Of a DNA stretch of 64,000 nt, positions 43,580 through 54,628 are shown piece after piece. Positions within the stretch are counted from its first letter, which is position 1. Each line of letters begins with the position of its first letter. Under the pieces are notes generated by a model. That model was not told the origin of the DNA, ran no database searches, and worked only from the letters and a program-made list of their open reading frames with translations. A program made the translations under genes and the position numbers. Origin of the DNA: Isoetes taiwanensis (lineage: Eukaryota > Streptophyta > Lycopodiopsida > Isoetales > Isoetaceae); NCBI GenBank assembly GCA_021234155.1, contig JAJEKV010000064.1, forward strand, positions 7,442,001-7,506,000, read 5' to 3'.

Positions 43580-44740
43580 GATGTTCAGGCTCGATGGCAG
43601 ACACTGCACGGATGAAGGCTTTAAAACAACTGGAGGCAGGAAATCAAGAGCAATAGAACCCGAATTACAGACTTGGCAGAAGAGATCCAGTCCTCAGTAC
43701 CCCATATTCTCCGAAGACAACTGGCAGCAGAGAAGCAGCAGATGGCGAAGATGGAGACCCGCACACAACATTAGAAGATGGCATCCATTTGGCACACTTT
43801 GAAAGGCAACAAGAAAAGCGGGATCTTGCTGCCCTGCGAGCTCGTGTGGACTCCCTCTCCACCATCATAGAGACCATAGCACAGGAGAGGCAGCGTGCTG
43901 AGCAGGAGACAATGACAACCATCTCCCACCTCCAGTCAGAAGCGGAGGAGGTCGTCACCACGGTGTGAAGCATTCGGACCGCCTTCGAAGCGAGCCAGTC
44001 GGAGTTGAGAGCACTTCAGAATAAGGCTGAGACACGAGACTAGGAGTTGCAGAAGCTCCGGACAACCGCCGCCCAACAAGGCAAGGGCTTTCAGGCAGAA
44101 GCCCATGAACAATTGCAATAATGCACACATGAATTGGCAAGGCAGCAGCAATTTCAACAGAATCTGACCTCTCAACTTCAGAAAGCATATATCACAACAC
44201 GGGATATGGCAAACCCAGATATTCGGCAGCCTGCAAGACGTCAACCAGGGCGACCCACCACTGCATCACTAAGCTGCCCCATGCCGCCACCACCCCAGTA
44301 TAGGACGCAGACTACACCCCGCATACTGCAAACAGTGCCTACTGCAGCAGCCAGCACAGGCCCGGCCACCTCAAAGTTCCAGGAGCAGAGACGCAAGAGC
44401 CATAATGTGGTGGTGCACGGCCTGACAGAAGAGGCAGGAGAGCACCTCATCAACCGACTCCAGACACAGATTCGAGCCTAGATGAGTCGCCATGGAGCCC
44501 AACACCCTAACCGCCCCCCGGTAGTCATCTTCACAGTCAGGGATGCACAAGAGCGTACAGCCATCCTATGCCAGTGCAGGTAGTTGAAGGGGACTGCCTT
44601 ATACATGGACCGGGATCTGACTTCGGCACAACAGGAGGATGACAGATACGAGTTGGAGAAAGTCAATAGTGTCTGCAAACAGGGAGAAGCAGCAGGGCTG
44701 GTCCGGGGAAGGATGCAACTGAAATATGGTTACAACTTGA
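43580..44740 (+). pseudogene. LINE ORF1-like (coiled coil plus RRM-like) fragment
   Basis: A heptad-rich stretch reads AEQETMTTISHLQSEAEEV, FEASQSELRALQNKAETRD and ELARQQQFQQNLTSQLQ. A proline-rich linker follows, then KSHNVVVHGLTEEAGEHLI and PPVVIFTVRDAQERTAILCQ. The end is LKGTALYMDRDLTSAQQ and LVRGRMQLKYGYN. The order (coiled coil, HGL/IPE motif, VIFTVRD...R.AIL, LKGT..Y..DLT) matches the RNA-binding ORF1 proteins of L1/CR1-like non-LTR elements. Several stops interrupt it. The endonuclease-RT ORF2 that should follow is absent; sequence identity is lost at about 44,740. Confidence 0.6.
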
Positions 44741-45054
44741 AGCATTGTTGCTCTAATTCAAGACCTAGTTTACTCTATCCTTTTGAAATTAAATGCATTT
44801 CAAGTCAATTGAAACATACATCTTCTACAAGAGATAGTCATTACTTTTACATCGGATTTTCTTAGCTTGGCTACTTTATACAGCATGTTGCAGCTCAATA
44901 ACTTGCTGGATATCAATCAAAAGATTAAGAATGTACGATGAGTGCTAGTGATACAATTCGAACGAATGCTGCAAATCGATGAGATCATATGTCAAAATAG
45001 AAGCCAACAAACAAAATACATGAATAAAAGTCCACAATTGTGAACACACTGATA
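44741..45054. other. Short unrecognised spacer
   Basis: AT-rich sequence with no motif. The PPR relic begins beyond it on the minus strand. Confidence 0.5.
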
Positions 45055-45514
45055 TTTGGATCCATTGACACTAAATATAACATGTGCTACATACCATAAG
45101 ACACCAAGGACGGTCATCCAGTTAACAACGTTTGGCTGTAATGACTCAGTATCAACAAGCTCTGCTACTTCATCCAGGTAACCTGCTTGTCCAAGCAATT
45201 GGTCTAATGCCATAGTGGCTGCTAATTAAGAGGAAGTAATAACAACCTTCATCCATGAGGCATGCACGGCTGCATGCAGGCATGAGTGAAATAAATGGAC
45301 ACTTATCTGCATCCATATAATTTTGATCATCATTACACTCCATAATATCACATTCTTGGGATGAAAATCTGTCAAATGTTTGGTAAGCATCCTTTGTACA
45401 TCCACATCTCCAATACATGTCCACAAGAGAAATGCCCATAGAGATATCAGTCTTGTATTTTGTTTCCAAGACCTTCTTAAAAGCATGTTTAGTGCCTACA
45501 TCTTTTTCCCCCAC
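45055..45514 (-). pseudogene. PPR protein (PLS type) fragment
   Basis: The minus strand reads ISMGISLVDMYWRCGCTKDA then YQTFDRF, matching the typical plant PPR text (VDMY..CG...DA...FD). Next come CPFISLMPACSRACLMDEG, CYYFLLISSHYGIRP, GYLDEVAELV and NVVNWMTVLGV. These are L- and S-type motifs of organelle RNA-editing or RNA-processing factors. A frame change near 45,185 and loss of both ends make it a relic. Retrocopied PPR pieces are common in plants. Confidence 0.82.
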
Positions 45515-46329
45515 GTTTGTGGCCGAGAAGTAGCACCGACCTACTATAGCTCATTATGTTTGTATGATTAATCTTCTTATACAATCAGGGCATAGAGACA
45601 TTGCTGAAAAGTGCGATTAATTCTACACTGAAGCATGGACAACCTTGTTGAGCTCTTGCAATATAGATGCTGAAGTTGGATGGTAGAAGATGGTAGGAGG
45701 CAAGAAAGCCATGGTTTGAGAATCTTCCAACATTGAGCATTGGATAAGTGTAGGATTTATGTGAAGCATTGTCCTCATTGTACAATAGGAACGTTGTTGT
45801 ATAGGTCGGTGTGAAAGCTTTGCTTATAAGATAACGTTATTAAGTATTAAGCCAACCATGATATTTGGGACTAATTGCCTCAATTAAAGTTTTCTTGAAA
45901 TGACAACATTTATGCACTCTTTTTAGAAGATAATCTTAGCTCACGAAATAATCTTGTTCGATATGAGCCAACCAATACTATCCAATGAAAACACACCAAC
46001 TTTGGTGATGATGTTAGATCTTTCTCCAGTAACAAACTCCATAGTAGAAAAATATTGTTTTGGAAATGTGCAATAGATGTAGTTTATTTATTAGTATTAA
46101 TAGTAGTTCAACGTCATATAACTTTGGCCGCGTCTGCCTCCACTATAGAGAGTTTGACCATATCTGCTCACAACTGTCTTGTTGAGCAATTAAATCAGTC
46201 TAAAAACTTTTGAAGCCGATCGAGGAGTAGGAGTCTCTCGACGGCTGACCGATATTTCAGACTTCTTCCATGTGCGACGAAGGTTTTATTCCTTTGGATA
46301 AGGTCAGTAAAGAGTTTTTTATTTCTATA
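45515..46329. other. Spacer, no gene recognised
   Basis: AT-rich DNA with short frames. It may include untranslated parts of the gypsy relic that starts near 46,330. Confidence 0.45.
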
Positions 46330-47907
46330 TCATTGGAATAGAAGGTGGGAAGGTTAGATGCTTTGACGCAACTCGATAGTGGCGCAAATGCCTGCCTTAT
46401 AGATAGTACATTTGATTCTAAGCATGCCATCTTTAGAATCAGGATCGAGCATCTTAGTTCTATTGGTGTGATTGAATTGTTGGACGAGAGATCTCCTCAA
46501 GCATAGTCATAGAATATAACGTACCTCTTCGAATTCTGTTCGAAGGAGCTTCTTGTAGTTTTCTTCAATCTTATTGCCAACCCACATGCACCAGTGGTCT
46601 TGGGTCTTTCCTAGCTGGAGTTGCATAACCCGAAGTTTGATTGACGTTCTGGATCATTGCTGTTTACTATTCCCGTTTTTGCTCTATATCCTGATCTGAT
46701 TCATGTCTCTGCTTCAGTCCATGTTATGAATGATATCCTAGTTCTTGCTCTAGTTCCTGCTCCTACTCATGTTGCTATTCTTGTTCCTGCTCTTGCTCCA
46801 GTCCATATTCTTGTTTCTGTGAAAGCTTCATGCCCTCGGCTCCATATCAAGATTTCTTTTCAGAAGTTAATGAAATATAAAAAACAATCCCAGTTCAACA
46901 TTTGCAATTCAAATTCATTTGTTGACCAGCTCTGTTTTAGTGATGTCCCCTTCTACGATGTTTTTGATAAGGTCAAAGCCAACAAGATTTCGAAGCATCA
47001 CTCTGATTGCTGCCCCATTGATCTCTCGCCAAGGGGGCCCCAACATATGGCCCTATCTATGGCTTGTCGCCAACAAAGTTTGAGGCTTTGTGGACTTGTA
47101 TCGGGAGAACCTTGCGACTAGATTTATCCAACATTCTTAGTCACCCACAAGAGCTACCATCTTCTATATCTCCAAGAAGGATAATTCTTGCGGTTGGTTG
47201 TGGATTATTACAACCTCAACAAGATCACAGTGCGCAGTTGGTATCCTCTTTCTCTGATTTCCGAGTTACTTAATGGCTGCAAGGCGCACGATACTTCACT
47301 AACATTGATTTTCAAGGTACCTATAATCTTATTATGATCAAGAAAGGTAATGTGTCTTGCATTGTTCCTGTGGAGAAAACGAGTAGAGCTTTGAGGATTT
47401 ACAAAGAGTATGGAGACCTCAACAAAACTACCATTAAGGATTGCTATCTACTGTCATTTTTAGAAGATACCTTGTATGTTATGATTGTAACGATATGTAC
47501 TCATTTTTGGACGATTTTTAGAGTTCAACTAGAATAGAATCAGCATTTCAAACTTGATTTAGTCATTTTGAGTATAATGTCATGTCCTTCAACCGTACCA
47601 ATGCTCCAACGATCTTTCAACACATGGCTAATGATGTTTTTTGGGAGTTTTTGGATCTTTTTGTTATCGTCTATTTGGATGATATTATGGTTTATTCAAA
47701 GATTTTAGAAGAGCATGAAGAACATGTCCGGATGGTCCTTCAGAAGCTTCAAGAACATGGACTTATGTCAAGCTGGAGAAGTGTCAGTTCGAATAGAATA
47801 ATGTTAAGTTCCGTGGCTATTGTATCACTCCTCAGGATCTCTCCATGGATCTCAAAAATGTTAGCACAATTCTTGGTTGAAAAACACCTTCCCCAATTAA
47901 GAATGTA
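46330..47907 (+). pseudogene. Second gypsy pol relic (protease and RT)
   Basis: The protease is recognisable as TQLDSGANACLIDSTFDSKH, with PHAPVVLGLSWLELHNPKFD 200 bp later. The RT shows CCPIDLSPRG and a GPIYGLSPTKFEALW frame near 47,030-47,090. It continues with YGDLNKTTIKDCYLL, NAPTIFQHMANDVFWEFLD and VIVYLDDIMVYSK (catalytic box near 47,680). LEEHEEHVRMVLQKLQEHGL follows. The LDSGA...VLGLPWL type differs from element 1, so this is another gypsy lineage. It ends in the GIS...WKTPSPIKNVQ region at a sharp join to copia sequence. Many stops and frameshifts. Confidence 0.85.
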
Positions 47908-48476
47908 CAATAGGCTATGAATGATGAGCTGGCTATGCTTTATAAACAAGATACATCGGAATTAGTATCACCACCTCCAAGCAAGAATATAATAGGAGCT
48001 AAACGGTTTTTAGGACAAAATATCATGCAAATGGGACTGTTTCAAGGTACAAGACAAAGCTCGTTGCTAAAGGTTACATGCAACAAGAAGGGTTTGACTA
48101 TAATGATGTGTTTCCTCCTGTGGTAAGATTGGATATTTTGAGAGTTTTTTTGGCATTAACTGCAAACAAGTCCTGGTCAGTTTGTCAATTGGATTTTAAG
48201 TGTGCCTTTCTCAATGGTGATCTAGAAGAAGATATATATGTAACAACCATCAAGACTTCTTAAATCATCCTCCGTATGTTTGCCAACTGAAAAAAATGTG
48301 TCCTTATGGACTCAAACATGTACCTTGATGCTGGAACAATAAGATAAATTCTTATTTTGTACAATTGGGTTTTGACAGGTCTAGAATAGATCCTAATCCA
48401 TATTTTGAGTTTGAAGGAGAAACACTTGCTATTATTCTATTGTACGTAGATAACATTATTATAACAGGAATAGACA
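47908..48476 (+). pseudogene. Ty1/copia reverse transcriptase fragment
   Basis: It starts MNDELAMLYKQDTSELVSPP, the usual beginning of copia RT, then in another frame KTKLVAKGYMQQEGFDYNDV. LAALTANKSWSV-like text and CQLDFKCAFLNGDLEEDIYV follow, then IILLYVDNIIITG (YVDD box with N). Frameshifts occur near 48,060 and 48,262. The fragment stops at about 48,476 where the minus-strand LTR begins. Confidence 0.88.
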
Positions 48477-49672
48477 GTGTCATTCATCTCGACTCCCTCG
48501 GGACCGTCCTAAGTGTGGAAGCGCATAGACATAAGCATGTAACATCACATGAATATAAATAACCATCTCGAATGGTGGGATCACCATAACAATATACATC
48601 AGAATGAATTCATCATGTATCAACAAAGAGGAAGTTCTAACCAAGCTCAAACTCATGAGGGTCGACCGACGGCTTAGGCCTCCAGAAGTCAATGCAGACA
48701 TAATTCATGGCAATGGATTTGGCTGGCATAAGAACATGGTCATTGGGTAGTCCACTTCATCCGCCCCTCCTATGCATACTTTGCAGATAGGCGGTAAGTC
48801 TTGGGGATTGACCGTAGCCCGTCGGGTGCATATTCAGAAGGACTCCTGGGTTGCATCTCCCCAATCCTGATGAGGCAGGAGGGGATCACTCCCCTCCAAA
48901 AGGTCCATGTCGACTATAGGTGAACCAGAGGGCGTCATGCCCGTACACGACCTGAACTCCACCGCGGCGACACATCACCCAGGAGGTGTCGGACGCATAC
49001 CTGCCCGCACTCAGTAGCAAGCTATTAGGCCTAGCCCACAACATTCCCCGCCAGTCTCTACACAACAGAGGGATCAACTGTAGCCAGACAAGCCTTCCTT
49101 ATCAGTCGGTCTAACCCCGCCACCCATAGTCAAGTGGGCTCCTATACAAAGGCCGCATTAATTGGGAATTAATGGCTAATCTAGAATCATCAACTAGAAC
49201 CCCCCTTCCCGATACACAAGAGGTGCGCACAAAGATTTCATACTTCACCACAATGAACTGAAATAACAAAATGTAGATCTAATCTAACTACTCTAACCTA
49301 ACATGATTAGGGTTCATTAGTTAGTTTAGATACTAGATAGGGTTCTTGGGCTCTAGAGGTCGTCTAGGAACAGGGAAGACATAAACCTGACCTTCTAACC
49401 ATTTGAGACATACAACACTCACCGGGCCCTTAGCTCTAACACCCTGGAAAGCATCCATGCTGCTGTTACCGTCGGATCGAACTTCGAATGGAGAGGGTGC
49501 CTCGAGATTCGAGCTTGGATGCAGGGATGCTGGCAAGTGACCTGCGCTTGTCCAAATGCATGCTTCAAGGCTGGAATCCAAAAAGGGGAACTTTTGGGTT
49601 CTTGCCTTTTTAGGATGTGCTTTTGGACATGATCCTAAGCTAGGGTCTAAGAGGGCCCAAGGGCTTGTTAGG
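48477..49672 (-). repeat. Older LTR, minus orientation, main part
   Basis: On the minus strand this resembles the LTR at 49,673-51,141 in order and in many words: GCGGCCTTTGTATAGGAGCC (against GCGGCCTTTGCACAAGAGCC), GGGGAGATGCAACCC, GCATAGGAGGGGCGGATG, GAATGACAC. Together with 58,434-58,615 it makes a nearly complete LTR of about 1.38 kb, lacking roughly its last 150 bp. It is interrupted by the young plus-strand element and joined to copia sequence at its lower end. Confidence 0.75.
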
Positions 49673-51141
49673 TGTGATGTTCCATGTAAGTATACGGTAT
49701 ACGTATACCGTACCTGACACGTCACCAAGGTATTGGGGACCATTGGGAATTCACTTAAAAAGGATTATTGACATTTATGTTAATGGTATTAGTTAGCTAT
49801 GTAGGCCAGTAGGAAGGTGCCACTTGGCCTCACTCGATTGGCCAAGGGCAGGTTGCCATCTTTGGGGTGGCAAATTGAGCTCCCCATCCCAGTTCCACCC
49901 AAATTCGAGTTTGGGAAGAGCAGAGGGAGGAGGAAGCTATCACAACCCAACATCTGACCTTTTCCATGGATGTTCTTCGAGATAACGGGTCCAGTCAGGA
50001 TACAGGTCAGTTTCTAGGTAGTTGTGTGCTATTCTAACCCTTGTTTGAGGTATATGGATGATTAGATTCTATGTTATGATCTAGTTATGATGATTATGGA
50101 TACCAGATTCTGTTCTCTCTTTCCGTTCCTCCGTGATGTATGGGTTTAGAGGGGGGTAGAGACCTGAAAGCTATTTAGATTTAGTGATGTTCCTAGCTAG
50201 AACCCCTTAAATCCCAGTAAATACGGCCTTTGCACAAGAGCCCACCTGGTTGTGGATGCTATGATGTGATTCAGCACCAGACAACGAGTATGATGGTGAA
50301 TCGAGGGTGGGATCTTGCCTAGCGAGGCTACAGGACTCCTACAGTGTGCTAGGCTTATAGCCGGTCACGGAGAGGGCCAGGTATGAGTCTGACACTCCCT
50401 GGGTCGCAGGTGTCGAGCCAATATTCTTGGGCACCCTAGGCTCAAACGGGCTGGTGAGCCGGCCTTTAGATTTAGGGGAGTAAGTCGGGTACGGACGCGG
50501 GGGTCTCTGAGGGGGCACGCGTTCTCTAGCACACCCAGGGATCCGTCATACTCGGGGAGGGGACGCCTCTCCGACCTGCCTCATCGAACTGGGGAGATGC
50601 AACCCGGAGTAGTTCCATAGGGTGATTCCATGGAATTGCGTCTCCGGAAGGCTACAATCATGCCATAGCATGTATATGCAAAGTGTGCACAGGCGGGGCG
50701 GATGGAGTGGACTACCCTAGCCATTGTTCTATGCCAGCCAACGCCATTGTTATGATTTTGTCTGATGTTTCTCTGGAGGCCCTGACTGTCGGTTGATTCC
50801 CATGAGTCTGAGCCGGGGTAGAGCCCATGTTCATGATGCATTTCCTTGATATGTTAGCGTTTCATTGCATTCGTATCGATGGTGATGGGCCACCCTTCGT
50901 GGTGGTATATTATTTATTGTGTTGTTGCCAGGTGCTAACCTTGTATGTACGCTTCCGCTATTAGGATTCCCATCGAAGGCGTGGGACGAATGACACCTCC
51001 GTGTCCTTCACCCAGACACTTGCCATCACACGTGGTCTGAGTCAGACGGAGGGCCTTTCTATGGTGGTATTATCGTCGTAGAAGAGGGGATTTCCCATAT
51101 GTATACGATGGGAGCATCATATAGGTTGGGGGAGCGTCACA
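49673..51141 (+). repeat. 5' LTR of the young element
   Basis: It starts TGTGATGTTCCATGTAAG with the self-complementary CGGTATACGTATACCG shortly inside, and ends GGGAGCGTCACA. It lacks a few short insertions present in the 3' LTR (near 57,030 and 57,375). Confidence 0.92.
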
Positions 51142-51142
51142 A

Positions 51143-51154
51143 TGGTATCAGAGC
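51143..51154 (+). other. Primer binding site (tRNA-Met type)
   Basis: TGGTATCAGAGC one base after the 5' LTR, the same site as in element 1. Confidence 0.88.
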
Positions 51155-51562
51155 ATGATTTTGGTGGACCAGATCATTGCACTGACCATGTTCTAACTCG
51201 ATAGGACGTTAAGTAGATGGAGACTTTAACATAGAAAGACTTCTCTAGAGCCTTGTAGTTAGTTGTTTGAGGCCAAAAATGTTGTTAGTAGGTAGTTATG
51301 GAAAAATTTAGAGGTATAAAGGTAAAAACATAGGTGAAGTTCTGGGCAGTTGCAGGGTCCCTTATTTCAAATGGCCATAACTTCCTCTAGGACGCTAGGA
51401 TTCGAAAAATTTTTGTTCCATTGCGTCGGGGACCCTCGAATTAGCTTAGATAAATAAATAAATAAATAAAATTTTTTAACGTCCTCGGGAGCCCGAAGGC
51501 TATGGGACAAGAACCACACAAGATTACATGTAAAAGTATTGCAAAATAGATGCCACTAAACG
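51155..51562. other. Leader of the young element
   Basis: No ORF of note. It contains a TAAA microsatellite (about 51,452-51,470) shortly before the LINE fragment. Confidence 0.5.
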
Positions 51563-52394
51563 CTAGTGACACTCAATATGGTCTAAGAGCTCACGGATAA
51601 AATTCCCCAAGATAGGCAATGTAGGATGATGTCGAAACAACTCATCCATGGGCAAGCTCCAGTCTAGCATGGGGTATTTATCCCATAAAGGCCTTATGCC
51701 TCGACAAAAAAATATATGGCGTGTTTCTCGGGTCTCAATGTCCTCCCCACGCCGGACACAAAATCTTTGATCAGCCTCTATCTTTAACCACCTCCCTTTT
51801 TCAATCATCGATTATGTGAGCTCATGCGCGATACGTGCAATGGCCCATATCTGCTACTGAAACATGCTATGCAAACATAAGTAAGGTCAGTATGACGTGA
51901 GTGAGCGCAAGGTGGTTAAAATCACGAAAGTAATATTGAAGTTTCTTTTTATTAGAAACTTCACAATAAGCCGTAAATGCTTGTGCTTTAAATCCCTGTG
52001 TATATGGGCGGACAGCTAAGTGAAGGTGAGCCAACCATCCCTGCAAATCCTTATACCAGCAATTCTTATTGTCTCTTTCAAGCTGCGCAGCAGCATTAAG
52101 AGTTTGTTTTATGAGAGAATCTTCGGTGGCCTTGCCTTTATGATCTAAATATCTCAATGTGTTGTTCATGGCCTGGATTTCCAGCGGGAAAGATCCACTG
52201 TCATACAAGAGAAGCTCATAGGGAACGGCTTGTTTCACTTTTAAAGCCATATGGAGCCATGTTTTCTGAATAGCCTCAATCTCTTGCCACTTAGAACACC
52301 CTTTGAACGGCTCAAAATGGCAAAAATATGAGCAGAAATTCAAAATCGGCAGACTTGAGGAAATTTGAGTTTCTTTTTTTATTTTAAACACCAA
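51563..52394 (-). pseudogene. LINE ORF2 3' fragment inside the LTR element
   Basis: Two minus-strand frames make up a non-LTR retrotransposon C-terminus. The first (52,394-51,867) has WQEIEAIQKTWLHMALKVK and AVPYELLLYDSGSFPLEIQA, then NNTLRYLDH and CWYKDLQGWLAHL, matching the region after the RT palm. The second (51,808-51,563) has EKGRWLKIEADQRFCVRRGE, DIETRETRHIFFCRGI and LWDKYP, resembling a C-terminal zinc-like motif. A stop and frame change separate them near 51,820-51,870. It runs opposite to the host LTR element, so it was inserted into or captured by it. Confidence 0.62.
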
Positions 52395-52658
52395 AATCCT
52401 CGAGTGCGCCAGTTTGACCCGGGCGCGTTGACTTTTCTTAAAAAAAAAAAAAAATCAGGGAGGCGAAATTAGTTCCGGACCTTTTTTTAGGGTTTCTTTT
52501 AACATTTCTTTGCTGTGTTCGCCCTTCACACCGACCTCCGCCCGCCATAGCTGCCGGACTTGTCCGTACCACTCTTCTTCTGCAAACTTTCCCCTGTTGT
52601 GCCATAGCCGCCCTTGCTTGTACCCTTGAGCCGCTTGCGCTACTCCACTTGCTAAGAG

Positions 52659-53711
52659 ATGGCGCGCACGAAGGGGACCAAGAGCTTTGCTAGTTGTGAT
52701 GTATACCAACTCTTCGTCGCGCTTGGGGAAGAAATAGCTGACCCAGACGAAGACCCTGCAAAGGTCGAGCTCCTTCTCGAACAGCTGGTGCTAAGGTTTA
52801 TTGAGGGCGACAGGATCCCATACCCTGTTTTCCATCTTACCGAAGATTTTTGTTCAAGCCTAACGCCGAAGAACAGACTTACACCCTCGTCGAGCAGGAG
52901 GACGAAGTCCTGACTCTAGTCAAGTATTACCCCGCAGATATGGCCCAAGAAGCTGCAGACGCCGAGGCCCAGCGGGAAGCTGCACGGATCATGGCGATGG
53001 CTCATGAGGAGGATCTCAGACAGATAGCACGTGCAGACCCGGCTGTCAGGGGTCTAGAATACCAGTACTTGGGGCGAGGGAGAGCTATGTGTCGGGGCCT
53101 CAATTTTGTGATACCACTATATTATTATGATGAGGACGCTCAGATTTTTATTTGGGAAGATGTCTCTCCATCATTTCCACAGGAGGACCTGCAAGATGTT
53201 GAGTTTGATATGGCGGCTCAACCTGGCCGATACATTGCTGAGCTTCGTAGAAGGACAGAAGTGCGCCTCCTATGTGAGCAGCATGCAGAGCAGCAGGCAG
53301 CTCGGCTAGCCGAAGAGCAGGCCAGGAAACTTGCTGAGGAGGCTGCCAAGCTTGCAGCAGAGACCGATACTCGTGTAGAGGAGCCCGCTGACCGCTTCAG
53401 CCGGCAGAAGCGGAAGACCCTAACCCGACACGCTTGGGGCCGCAATACAAGACCCGACTCCAAGCGATCTGCGGGGTAGCAAAGAAGAAGGGAGATATCA
53501 GACGGGAGGCCTTAGTTGAGCGGGCTCGTCACTCGGCCACAGGGGGAAAATCACTTCCCCTTATTCCCCCACCCCGTCCGAGAAAACCCCACCGGTTTAA
53601 GCCCGGGACAGTGGCCTTGCGGGAAATCTTTGCGCCATACACACCAAGCGCGTGACAATCATGCCAAAGGATCTGGCCTTGGCACGTAGGATACGCGGGG
53701 AGAGGCCTTAG
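52659..53711 (+). pseudogene. Captured ORF ending in histone H3 sequence
   Basis: ATG 52,659 opens MARTKGTKSFASCDVYQLFV. After a one-base slip in a T run near 52,855, the frame continues as FKPNAEEQTYTLVEQEDEV and a long alpha-helical, Ala/Glu-rich part (AEQQAARLAEEQARKLAEEA). A second frame change near 53,430 leads to ARHSATGGKS and then [15 protein letters not shown] (53,584-53,628). This differs by one residue from histone H3 positions 37-51. The frame then jumps to [15 protein letters not shown] and [12 protein letters not shown] with stop at 53,711, the H3 C-terminus. About 57 codons of the histone fold are deleted at this join. MARTK is also the H3 start, so an H3 gene with a large insert in its tail is possible; the N-terminal 270 residues are otherwise unknown. 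A 3' UTR-like stretch and 23 A residues follow, the mark of a retrocopied mRNA. Confidence 0.8.
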
Positions 53712-53843
53712 CTTCCCCATTTGTGTAACATATATTGTATCTTTTTGTATATTAAATTTTGTAATTAATATTATATATTTCCTTCGCAATGTGTTTCACG
53801 GTTTGATCTGCATGCAAACAATATACATGAAGCTCCAGTTCCC

Positions 53844-53866
53844 AAAAAAAAAAAAAAAAAAAAAAA
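53844..53866 (+). other. Poly(A) tract of the captured H3-like retrocopy
   Basis: Twenty-three A residues lie 132 bp after the stop codon of the H3-like ORF, preceded by AT-rich 3' UTR-like sequence. A TTTTTTTAGGGTTT telo-box-like motif lies upstream of the ORF (near 52,490), typical of leaders of plant growth and histone genes. Together they suggest a processed transcript. Confidence 0.6.
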
Positions 53867-54014
53867 CATATAATAATAATATTAATAAAGTAATTTACTT
53901 TATGGAATATTCCCCATAAAAGGGCATACTTTTTAAGAAACGCCCCCTACCTTTTAGGGTTTGCATTATCGTGTTAAGCTCCTCTCTTCTTCGCTCCTCC
54001 TTCATCTAGCAGAC
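53867..54014. other. Leader of the second captured ORF
   Basis: AT-rich DNA, then CCTTTTAGGGTTTGC (telo-box-like, near 53,950) and a CT-rich leader CTCCTCTCTTCTTCGCTCC before the ATG at 54,015. It is similar in style to the leader of the H3-like ORF. Confidence 0.5.
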
Positions 54015-54628
54015 ATGGATTACGCCAAGCGCCAGCAGTGGTACCAGGATGGGGAACATTGGGATCCTGCTGTTCCCTTTGACCTTCTCCACCCCTATTT
54101 GCTGCAGGAGGTAGATCTTATAGCTAACATGGAGGCCCATCCGGATTACGCAGATTTCTTGGAGTTTTATTTTATACCCAAGAAATGGTGCTCCAGTGCA
54201 CCCCATATGGCAATCCTCCACAGCTTTACCTCCACAGGGACATGCTTATGCAGATGCTCGGGGATGACCGCCATGCCAAAGATACACTTAGAGGTATTCA
54301 GCGCCGGGCTAAGCATGCCCCCATTCTTCAGCTTAGACGACAGCAGACTTATTTTGAAGTCCGTTTTGCATTGGCCATTCTTATGGACCAATATGTGGAC
54401 TTTGATTCCACTCCATTGGAGAAGGGAAAGCTACCTATCCCCGATGACTCAGACGAAGATGAGCGCATAAGCCATACAGATTTTGCCCGATGGAAGCAGC
54501 TCACCACCGAACCGCCCATCGCAAAAGCTCACGGTCGTAAACTCGCCGGGTTGGATGCACTTCCTCCTTTCTCCACAATAATCGAGAGTACCTGCTCCTT
54601 GATGACATTATGTGGGCATACTATGTGA
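54015..54628 (+). pseudogene. Second captured ORF, unknown protein
   Basis: ATG 54,015 opens MDYAKRQQWYQDGEHWDPAV and continues LLQEVDLIANMEAHPDYAD and FLEFYFIPKK. A frameshift near 54,185 moves to VLQCTPYGNPPQLYLHRDM, LRGIQRRAKHAPILQLRRQQ and YFEVRFALAILMDQYVDFDS. An acidic PIPDDSDEDERIS and FARWKQLTTEPPIAKAHGR follow. No retroelement gag, protease or RT motif is present, although this position normally encodes them. It joins pol at about 54,630 in the middle of RNase H. I do not recognise the family. It could be a host gene fragment or part of an unfamiliar gag. Confidence 0.5.

Noticed and set aside
49333-49743. 136-codon minus-strand ORF across the LTR boundary
   Set aside because: It runs through the junction of the older LTR and the young LTR, so it is not a natural gene.
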